Positions 55,913 to 64,000 of a DNA stretch of 64,000 nucleotides are shown in pieces (positions within the stretch are counted from its first letter, which is position 1; every line of letters begins with the position of its first letter). Source of the DNA: Corylus avellana (taxonomy: Eukaryota; Streptophyta; Magnoliopsida; Fagales; Betulaceae). The translations under genes were made by a program, and so were the position numbers. The stretch is taken from NCBI RefSeq assembly GCF_901000735.1, contig NC_081544.1, forward strand, positions 10,293,608-10,357,607, written 5' to 3'. The notes under the pieces were generated by a model. That model did no database searches. It saw only the letters and a program-made list of their open reading frames with translations, and had not been told where the DNA came from.

Positions 55913-55925
55913 TGGTATCAGAGCT
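55913..55925 (+). other. primer-binding site of the TNT1-type copia
   Basis: TGGTATCAGAGCT two bases after the 5' LTR end (...TTTCCTAGCA). It is complementary to initiator methionine tRNA. Confidence 0.88.
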
Positions 55926-55943
55926 TTGGTTCGAGTGAGAGCG

Positions 55944-57590
55944 ATGGTAGGTGAAGAAGGAAAGATGGGAGTCGAGAAGTTCAACGGCAAATATTTTGGG
56001 TTTTGGAAGGTACAGATTGAAGATATTCTTTATGGAAAGGATCTTTATCAACCTCTTTTGGAAGAACAACCTGACGACATGGATGATAGCAAGTGGGCTC
56101 TGCTTAATCGTAAAGCCCTAGCAGTTATCAGGTTATCATTGTCTAAATCAGTTGCACACAACATTGTAAAGGAGAAGACCACAGCAGGACTAATGGCGGC
56201 TTTATCAAGTATGTATGAAAAACCGTTGTCTAACAACACGGTGCATTTGATGAAGAAATTGTTCAACCTAAAGATGGCAGAAGGGGCTTCGGTGGCACAT
56301 CATCTCAATGAGTTCAACACTATCACAAATCAATTGTCCTCGGTAAAAATTGATTTTGATGATGACGTTTGCGCGTTAATCGTCTTGGCATCTTTGCCAA
56401 ATAGCTGGGAAGCAGTGAGGATGGCTGTGAGTAACTCTGTAGGAAAGAGTAAACTGAGCTATGAAGACGTATGGGATTTCATTCTCAGTGAAGAGTTTCG
56501 TAGAAGAGACGCGGCTGAAGCCTCTTGTTCTGGTGCTGCTTTAAACCTCGAGACTCGGGGCAGAGGACAAGACAGAAACTCTAGTCAAGGCAGATCAAAT
56601 TCCAAAAAAGGGAGAAGCAAATCCAGATTCAGACAACAACCTGAGTGTTGGAACTGTGGCAAGACTGGCCACTACAAGACAAATTGTAGGGAACTACGGA
56701 AGGAAACTGAGAGTGATTATGCAAACATAGTGACAGAAGAAGTATATGATGCCCTACTTCTCTCTGTTGATAGTCTCCTTGATTCTTGGGTCTTAGACTC
56801 AGAAGTATCGTTTCATACGACAGTGATACCTGAAATTCTCAAGAACTATGTTGCTGGAGATTTTGGGAAGGTGTATTTGCCTGATGGATCGGCACTGGAT
56901 ATTGTGGGCCTAGGCGATGTTCGCATTAGAGTTCACAATGACTCGGTATGGAAGTTGCAAAAGGTCAGGCATGTTCCGGAGCTGAAGAAGAATCTGATTT
57001 CAGTAGGGCGGCTTGATGAGGAAGGGCATTCAATTCATTTCCACAGTGGAAAGTGGAAGGTCAGTAAGGGAGCCATGATTTTGGCTCGTGGTCATAAGAC
57101 GGGTACTCTCTATATGACCACGAACAGCAAGGATACAGTTGCTGTTGTAGATACGACTGCTGACTCAAAACTATGGCACCTAAGGCTTGGGCACATGAGC
57201 GAGAAAGAGATGAAGGTATTTATGTCAAAGGGGAAACTACCGGAGTTGAAGTCAGTTGATTCTAATTTGTGTGAAGGCTACATCCTAGGAAAGGAAAAGA
57301 AGGTGAGTTTCGCCGAAGTTGGCAAAGCACCTAAGCTTGGAAAGCTGGAGCTAGTACACACGAATTTGTGGGGTCTCGCACTAGTGGCATCTCTTAGAGG
57401 CTCGCCGTATTACATCACATTTATTGATAACTCAAGCAGGAAGGTATGGGTTTATTTCTTAAAAAGTAAATCTGATGTATTTGAGACTTTTAAGAAAGGG
57501 GAGGCCATCGTTGAGACTGAAACGGGCTTGAAGCTCAAGCGTTTGAGATCAGACAATGGAGGAGAATACGAAGACAGAGGGTTTAAATAG
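55944..57590 (+). pseudogene. TNT1-type gag, protease and integrase N-terminal part
   Basis: From the ATG at 55944 (MVGEEGKMGVEKFNGKYFGF) one frame of 548 codons runs through gag (LMKKLFNLKMAEGASVAHHL, LPNSWEAVRMAVSNSVG), a CCHC knuckle CWNCGKTGHYKTNC, a protease whose active site reads WVLDSEVSFHTT (Gly of DSG changed to Glu), pre-integrase LWHLRLGHMSEKEM, and integrase ITFIDNSSRKVWVYFL (second Asp of the usual IDD changed to Asn) and LRSDNGGEY. It ends with a stop at 57588-57590. An earlier in-frame ATG at 55824 lies in the LTR and is unlikely to be used. The frame is long, but both enzyme sites look damaged. Confidence 0.85.
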
Positions 57591-58600
57591 TTCTGCACAA
57601 TGAATAGGATTAGAATGGAGAAAATTATCCCTAAATGCCGCAGCAGAATGGCATGGCTGAGTGCATGAATAAGACTCTCAATGAGCATGCCAGGAGTATG
57701 AGATTGCATGCTGGGTTACCAAAGACTTTTTGGGTTGATGCAGTGAGTACTACTACATACCTCATAAATAGGGGGGCCTTCCGTTCCCCTGAGCCATAGA
57801 CTACCGGAAGAAGTCTGGAGTGGAAAAGAGGTAAATCTTTTACATCTGAAAGTTTTTGGTTGTGCTTCTTATGTCCATGTTGAGTCTGATGCTATGAGTA
57901 AACTAGATGGTAAATCTAGTAAGTGTTTCTTCATTGGATATGGAGATGAGGCTTTCAGTTATCGATTTTGGGATGATCAAAATCGGAAGATCATTAGAAG
58001 TCGGAATGTGACTTTTAATGAGTGTGCTATGTACAAGGATTGGTCAAGTGCAGAACCTAAAGTTACAGAGCATGAACCAAAGAAATCTAAGTTTGTTAAC
58101 TTAGATGAGCTTTCTGAAAGTACAATGCAGAAAGAGAAACAATTTGCGGAGGTGGAGCTTGATGAACAGTGTTCACTCACGGATGAATGTGATGATGGGG
58201 AATCTTCAAGAAACTCACAACACCGGAAAGAATCTTATTCTTTAGCAAGAGGAAAAGAGAAACGTGAATGAAAAGCAACAAAGAGGTATGGCTTTGAGGA
58301 TATTGTTTCTTTTGCTCTGATAGCTAGTAGTGGAGATCCATTATCTGTTGAGGATGGTATACCGAAAGAGGTGAAGTCACTACGGAGAGATAAAGCTTGG
58401 GAATCGGCAGAATTACCCAAGGGAAAGAACGCTAAAGAGTGTAGATGGGTCTACAGGAAGAAAGAGTCGTCAGAGAAAGTTGTATGGTCTACGGGACTGG
58501 TAGGAAAGCATGGTGTTATGTCTAAACCAGGTCCTATGCTCAAGTTCAAGAGATGCTTGGACTTGAGTGACACTTGTGGAGTGTGATTGCTTTTAAGGGC
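57591..58600 (+). pseudogene. TNT1-type integrase C-terminus and deleted RT region
   Basis: Fragments include FGCASYVHVESDAMSKLDGK, CFFIGYGDEAFSYRFWDDQN and KIIRSRNVTFNECAMYKD (57880-58040), an acidic linker, then the first RT residues ELPKGKNAKECRWVYRKKES at about 58405-58470. Without YVDD or RNase H, the sequence jumps to the usual last residues of the polyprotein (LKFKRCLDLSDTCGV, 58535-58585). About 2 kb of RT and RNase H is therefore deleted. Confidence 0.82.
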
Positions 58601-58664
58601 TGAGGCGGAGACAACCTGAGGAGACACGTTTTGCGCTTGATGAGAATCAAGTCAAGGTGGAGAT

Positions 58665-59419
58665 TGTTAGACATATGACTTGAAATCAAGTTTGGAGTGG
58701 GCCCCATTGTCTTTTATTCCTCTTAGATGTTGGAGACTCCTTTTATGAGTGGTATGTGGAAATCCTTTGGGAAGTTGGACTCTTGTGTTGACCGAACTTG
58801 GCTATTGAAGTCTCATGTTGACTTCGTTTCCGTGATATACTTTGAAGAGGAGAAAATCTACTTGTAGTAGGATTTTTTAACCAACTTAGTGCTCTTATAT
58901 AAAGGAGCAGCCCTTGAGTGTTTTTTGAAGTGTGCCAAACGTGAGTATATGTGAGAACCAAAGGGTGGAGAAAAAGAGAGAATTTGAGAGAATGAGGTAC
59001 AAGGGCTGTCACAATGTTTTCTTCTTGGTGGTTTTTGGAGGAGCCATAAACAAGTGATTAGAAGAAAAATGTGCTACAGAGTGAGAGAAGAAAATAGAGA
59101 TCTGCCGCCATCTGTTCCAGTAAAAGAAGAGTTTGTACATCTGTCTTTTGTATTCTATTTTGGGAATAATCTCTCTTGTGTGATAGTGAGATTTGGGTGT
59201 ATAAGGCCTTGGGATCAAAGTGATTTTCTCTCTACTATTTTTGTACTCCATTTTTTGATAGTGAACTTTCTCCGAGTCGTCCCCACCAGTGGATATAGGC
59301 TTGTTAAGCCAAACCACTTAAAGCTTTGTGTCGTGTGTGATTGCTTATCTTTGTTATTCCGCATTCTTCTTATTTTTCGCATCTCACATATCTTAGGAAA
59401 TAGGATTAATTTCCTGACA
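58665..59419 (+). repeat. 3' LTR of the TNT1-type copia
   Basis: 755 bp, TGTTAGACATATGAC...ATTTCCTGACA, preceded by the polypurine tract CAAGGTGGAGAT. TATA site CTTATATAAAGGAG near 58894-58907. It ends against NLR codons at 59420. From 59015 it matches the 5' LTR pieces and provides the empty-site sequence for both nested elements. No array of short palindromes is seen in its U3. Confidence 0.9.
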
Positions 59420-60704
59420 CAGTGATTTCAAAGTCTTCTGGGTATGCACCAAAATACAAGAAGCATAGTTTCAAGCGACGAGGCAAGTAATTGTAGCTTA
59501 AGGCAAGAATATCTTTGCATTTAGTAAGGTACCAATTTACATCAGCAATCACTTTTGACCATGTTCGGTGTGTCTTTTCTTTGTTTGCTAAAAGACCCCC
59601 TAATACCACAATTGAAAGTGGCAACCCATGACAACCTTCTGGGATTTGTCTCCCCATAATTTCTAATTCGGGAGGACATTCTCTTCCTTGGAACACCTTT
59701 TTACAAAAGAGTTTCCAGCTTTCATCTTTGTTAAGGAATTGGAGAGAGTAAGGAGGAGTAAGGCTTGCATGTAAGGCGACTTCTTTTATACGGCTGGTGA
59801 TTAATATTCTACTTCCATTGGAGTTATCAGGAAAAGCATCTTTTACCTCATTCCAGTCTTGGGTTTTCCAGATGTCGTCCATGACTTCAAAGTACCTCTT
59901 CCCTTGTAAGCATTTGTGCAACTTCTCTACTAGGAACACTTTTGCATGTTCCTCACTCATCCCATTGAGTTTCGTTGTCAACTCATCTGATATTGGCATC
60001 TGAGATTTTAAAATTTGAAGCAATAATTCACTGGTTTTGAAATCTTGAGATACATACACCCAAACACGGGAATGAAAGTGGCTCTTAACGTGATCATTAT
60101 TGTAGATTTTTCTAGCAAGAGTGGTCTTTCCCAGCCCACCCATGCCAACGATTGAAATGACATCAAGATTTGAATTCTCTGTTTCGTAAGTAAGTTGATT
60201 CGTCAATGTATAAGAGTCATTAAGGAAGCCCACCACTTCATCCTCCTCGACGTGTCTCCTACGTCTGTGCATTGCCTTCTCTGCTTCTGTATCTACACTT
60301 ATTTCATCTTTTTCAATTTCGTACTTTTCTATATTGTCATAGATTTTTTTGATCTCTTTGTTGAGGCCTTCTGTCTTCTTTGCAACATCACGGAGCATTT
60401 TTGCATGCATAATGGCATAGATTATCTTCCCTGCAATATTCCTCTTCCTTTGTTCTTCGACTTTGAGGATAAATGTGTCGATAACATCCTCATCCTCATA
60501 AGCAACTTCTGTGATTTGCCTGACTAAGACCTTCACATTTTCATGTTTGCCTTGTTTGCCATTGGAGTTCTCAAGGAAGATATTTATCCTCTCGAGCTCC
60601 CTTTGAAATGACTTGACTTCATCTTCAACTTCAGAAAGGAAACTTGCTCCTTGTATGAGTAGGGGTAGTTGCTGTAGAAGAACATTACCGACATTGTCGG
60701 CCAT
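59420..60704 (-). pseudogene. CC-NB-LRR resistance gene, N-terminal half (RX-CC and NB-ARC)
   Basis: These proteins sense pathogen effectors in the cytosol and trigger immunity. From the ATG at 60704 the minus strand encodes an Rx-type coiled coil with the EDVID motif (YEDEDVIDTFILKVEEQ). NB-ARC follows: P-loop VGMGGLGKTTLARKIYNN, RNBS-A HSRVWVYVSQDF, kinase-2 FEVMDDIWKTQDW (Met where Leu is usual), RNBS-B GSRILITSRIKEVA, RNBS-C YSLQFLNKDESWKLF, GLPL CHGLPLSIVVLGGLLA and RNBS-D CFLYFGAYPEDFEIT. It is open for 428 codons without a stop. At 59420 the copia LTR replaces the rest of ARC2; the LRR part resumes at 48777 with about 65 codons lost. Confidence 0.9.
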
Positions 60705-61017
60705 TGTTGCTTGTCTTCCCTCCTCCTATTTTTGCTCTCTCTCTCTCTTTTGTGGCTTTTCTCTTGGTCGGGCCGGTTTTGATTAAGGAGAAGGTACCCA
60801 CAGGTTCAAAATTAACAACAGTGCTTCACATTTCAAACATGGAGATCAAGTAGCTGTTGAGAGACAAGAAGAGAATATGGAAAACAACTATCCAAAATAA
60901 GAACAGTGGACAATCACCAAAACAAAAAATAAATAAGAACATTGGATATATAAGAAAAAAAAAAACAGTGGACACTATTTTCACGTTCTTCCAAAAATAT
61001 AAAATAAAATAAAATAA

Positions 61018-61054
<37 letters not shown>

Positions 61055-61525
61055 TTTATGCTATCAGAACAAAATAATTCACAAACAACCTAAAATACAA
61101 AATACATAAAACATTTTTGAAATTAAAAAATTTTACATGTATGTTATACTAAAACACATTTTTTAAATATAAAACAAAAAATATATACCTCCAAAATACA
61201 TTAACAATCAATCCTATTTTTTTTTTCTAATTTAGCTTCTCACTTCTTCAAAATACCATACATCACACTCTAAATATTTCTCCACTGTATTTATTTTTTA
61301 ATAACTTTTAAAATTCTTTTTCAGTTAGAAACTCATTTGTTTATGTTTTAACTACTCATTTTTTTGTCTTAAAAAAAAAAACAACTCTTTTTTTAAAAAA
61401 CACTCTATAATTTCAATCTTTTCACCACTTGATTGAAATTATAGCCTTAATAATATTATATTTATTGTTTTATTTAATGTCATCTTTTTTTTTCCTCTCT
61501 CCATATATGGAGACTATAAAAAATG
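60705..61525. other. NLR upstream region and AT-rich DNA with a (TAA)n microsatellite
   Basis: The NLR leader (minus strand) has an AGAGAGAGAGAG tract near 60735-60750. No clear TATA box was identified. 60997-61052 is AAAAT repeats followed by (AAT)n. Nothing else is recognisable. Confidence 0.4.
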
Positions 61526-61694
61526 GAAAATGCTAGGTGTTCTTCTAGTGTTCTCCGGCTATCCTTTCAATTATGATGTGAATTTTAAAATTATCGTTGA
61601 ATTTGAGATTATCATTATAGACTTTTAATTTATTGATAATTTTAAAAGTCACATCACAATTGAGAGGACATCAGAAGAACACCTAACATTTTTC
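61526..61694. repeat. MITE of about 170 bp
   Basis: The left arm GAAAATGCTAGGTGTTCTTC, TAGTGTTCTC, TCAATTATGATGTGAATTTT pairs with the right arm AAAAGTCACATCACAATTGA, GAGGACATCAGAAGAACACC, TAACATTTTTC. The terminal inverted repeats cover most of the element. The flanking duplication is not clear. Confidence 0.7.
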
Positions 61695-62195
61695 TTAATT
61701 AAATTTTTTTTAAAAATGTTATAATTGCTGGGTAGATTTCGAGAATAACTTTAACAAATTTAAAGATTGGCGTGGCAGTAACTAGTTCAATGCAAAGAGC
61801 ATTAGCACTAGCCTAGGCAATGTTTTTCCAACTTTTAACTAAGAATTAAATTTTTTTCTATTTTAACTATTCATTTTACAAAACATTATATTTCGATTTC
61901 TAAATATTTTCTATTTTATTTAGATATTTATTTATCATTTTTTTATATTTTTTGTAAAATTAACCCATGTAGTTATATTATAACAAGGGGAAAATATAAA
62001 AAATTTCCCTAAACTAACTGTTATTTTAAAATTAATTGCATGAATGGATAAGTATGCTAAAGTAATACATAAAATTATCAAAGTGTGTCAAAAATGCCAC
62101 TTTTTTAATTATATTGCTATAACACCCTTATTTTCTTGATAAAAAAAAAATATAAATATATAAAACTTAAAAATTACTTTAAAAAAAAAAAAAAA
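61695..62195. other. AT-rich intergenic DNA
   Basis: No feature recognised. Contains several poly-A runs (for example 62180-62196). Confidence 0.3.
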
Positions 62196-62520
62196 AACAT
62201 AGCTGCCACTTGGGGAGGGGGTGGCCTGTGAGCCACCCCCAGCCCAAGGGCGAAAAGGATCCTTTCTATTGCACTTGAAATATAAAAGATCTATTTAGTG
62301 CATTTAGGAAGGTAATATTGTCCATTTGTTTTTTGGACAAAATGTTTTGGACAAGTATACTCTCCTAATTGCGCTAAATGGATTTAGTGAAATGAAAAGA
62401 ATCTGTTTCCACCCATAGGAGGGTCGAGAGGTGGCCAGGATGGCATGCAGCTACCCTATGGGCTAGCATGGCCACATGGGACACCCCCACCTCTGGCGAG
62501 CCACCCCCCTCCCAAGGGAT
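62196..62520. repeat. GC-rich inverted repeat with an inner MITE
   Basis: The outer arms GGGGAGGGGGTGGCCTGTGA, GCCACCCCCAGCCCAAGGG and GGCGAGCCACCCCCCTCCCA are rich in the mutually complementary GGGGGTGGC/GCCACCCCC. The inner segment 62252-62405 pairs AAAAGGATCCTTTCTATTGC with the complement of GAAATGAAAAGAATCTGTTT and has ATTTAGTGCATTTAGGA opposite TCCTAATTGCGCTAAATGGA. Related GGATCC inverted repeats occur at 16611-16784, and a related CACCCCC block at 17460-17630. Confidence 0.55.
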
Positions 62521-64000
62521 GGATACATTAAAAATAATGTATTTGATTTTTTGCTTGATTTTTTTTTTTCATATTTTTAATCTCAAAATATAATATTAAA
62601 AAATAATTCAATACACAAAAACATCACAAAACCTTATCTCACTCAAACACTTTTCAAAACTAAAACATTCAGGTGAATAAAAAAAGTATTTGGCGAGCTA
62701 GCAAATGTAGCAAAGCCATAAATTACTAGAATTATGTTTTTTTTTTTTTCCTAGAATTAGAAGCTTAGAATGATTTTTGTTATGTATCTAATGGGTTATG
62801 AAATATTTATTAATTTGCATCTTGAATTATGTTTATATCAATTTTTTTGTACTATTACAAATTACAAAATATTAAATATATTAAATGGTAGATATCCATT
62901 TTTCTTGATAGGGGGAAGTCCAGTTGGTGAGTAGGGGAAAGGTAAGAGCATTTATAATGGCTTTTTGTCCGTTTTCGATGCAAAATGAAAAACCAAAATT
63001 TATTTTTGCTAGTTTAATTAACTAATTTTCGAAATCTTATTCCTCAGCTTATCTTTTTTTTTTTTTTTTTTTTTAATTAAAACTCATCTCCATCAAAAAC
63101 ACCGAATTAAGCAAAATGACTGACCAAACTCATAATCTTTTCAAACCTTTTTAACTTGAGTTGGCTTAAGCCCCCTGATCCTAATGCAGTCCTAAAAAAT
63201 ATTGCAAAAGAAGAACAAAAAGATACTCAGAAATCAATACACAAAACCCACAACTACGACAAAAATGGAAAACAGAGGGAGAAAAAGAAAGCCAAAAGAA
63301 ATCATTTCATGGGTCTATAAATTGAACCTACAAATTCCATGGGTATCGACAATAAGGCAACCAAATTTTCATCCACTAATTCAAGAAGCAAAACAGAGGA
63401 AAGACTTTGAAAGAGATGGAAATTACAGTACCGAAACAGATGGTGGAAATAAAATATTACCCAAACAGAGGAAAGACCCATAACTGCAATCTCACAAAAC
63501 TTCCAGGAATCCAACCCACAACTGATTCGAAACCCATTACAGGAATCCCTTTTTCTTTTTTCTTTTTTGATCGTAGCTGTTAGTTTTGAGACTCTTGTTA
63601 TGAAACATATTCATAAAGGACTTTTCAAGAAATTCATATATCATGATTTTTGAAAGGCTTATTGATGAAATGTTGTGTTTGCGGACCACCAAGATTTTTG
63701 TCTACTTGCTAATCAAATGTTAATGAATGTGTAATGTCTTGTGAAGACCTAGAAGTATTTATTAAACCAAATTATTATTTTGTAGTGGGACCTATAAGAT
63801 GTGATGAAAGTTTAATGCTAAAAGACATTCATTTATTGCCCGTTGTAATCTCAATTTAAGCATTTTTTTTTTAATTATTATTGCATTACATTGCATTTTT
63901 GTTTGTTTTTCATTTGTTTTCGTTTGTGTGCATTTCTTTTGTGAAAATTTTCAAAACGACAAAAATATGTTACTTTTATTGTTTTCTTTTCTTTCGTTTG
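62521..64000. other. AT-rich intergenic DNA
   Basis: No gene recognised. The plus-strand frame 63202-63483 is Lys/Arg-rich with no family I know. Nothing else with defined ends was seen. Confidence 0.3.

Larger units (their letters stand above)
48778..59419 (+). mobile_element. Tork/TNT1-type copia in an NLR gene, carrying two nested elements
   Basis: The 3' LTR (58665-59419) is complete. The 5' LTR is present from 48778 but lacks its first roughly 350 bp and is broken by a TRIM and an Athila-type element. Its parts are 48778-49059, 49577-49593 and 55794-55910. PBS, gag, protease, integrase and a deleted pol follow. Host NLR sequence lies on both sides. The missing LTR start and about 65 missing NLR codons at the left junction show a deletion there after insertion. 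Confidence 0.88.

Noticed and set aside
32960..55925. TGGTATCAGAG sites as possible tRNA genes
   Set aside because: Only the 3' acceptor-end complement is present, beside LTRs; these are primer-binding sites. No cloverleaf was found.
63202..63483. 93-codon Lys-rich frame
   Set aside because: Composition-driven in AT-rich DNA; no homology recognised.

Overview
This window looks like nuclear DNA of a eudicot plant, probably a species with a repeat-rich genome. The evidence is a UGT85-type glucosyltransferase gene with the family's usual intron, a coiled-coil NB-LRR resistance gene, AT-rich intergenic DNA, and plant lineages of copia and gypsy retrotransposons, TRIMs, MULEs and MITEs. I could not fix the genus. 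No intact, uninterrupted protein-coding host gene is visible. The host genes are broken and most of the DNA is nested transposable elements.

Layout. 1-3400: the end of a probable hAT-like element, an AT-rich tandem duplication, and a complete 1.25-kb Pack-MULE (1061-2309) carrying a protein-kinase fragment. 3408-7424: a 5'-truncated copia on the minus strand. 8023-9050: the first two-thirds of a UGT85 gene, cut off by a 5.9-kb copia element (9051-14963) with near-identical LTRs but a degenerate interior. That element abuts the 3' end of a LINE (14964-15895) rather than the rest of the UGT gene. 15896-22350: AT-rich DNA with MITE-like inverted repeats and a short 14-3-3-like first-exon fragment. 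22355-23794: three copies of a transposase_24-like (CACTA) fragment, two of them forming a long hairpin. 23895-26331: a gap-bounded contig that is an inverted, nearly identical copy of the 3408-7424 copia. 26432-26622: the C-terminal tail of a UGT85 protein.

26623-47442: stacked retroelements. These are a solo LTR (28224-28874), a Tork-type copia (29125-35094) split by a complete gag-only element (30805-33547), an Athila-type LTR (35095-36179), a SIRE-type copia (36180 to about 44500) holding a solo LTR (36412-37728), and a copia RNase H remnant holding another solo LTR (45097-46204).

47443-60704 (minus strand): a CC-NB-LRR gene split by a 10.6-kb nest. A TNT1/Tork-type copia (48778-59419) entered the gene; a 517-bp TRIM (49060-49576) and a 6.2-kb Athila-type gag-only element (49594-55793) then entered that copia's 5' LTR. 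60705-64000 is AT-rich DNA with MITE-like palindromes.

The boundaries of most insertions are supported by target-site duplications read directly from the sequence: ATAAAAAAA, AATCC, GAAAT, ACTCT, TCCAA, GGATG and GTTAA. The least expected pattern is that most LTR families here, unrelated by their coding domains, carry a cluster of short self-complementary motifs in the U3 region upstream of a TATA-like box. Four of them share the same TGCGCTCGATCGCA-like motif.
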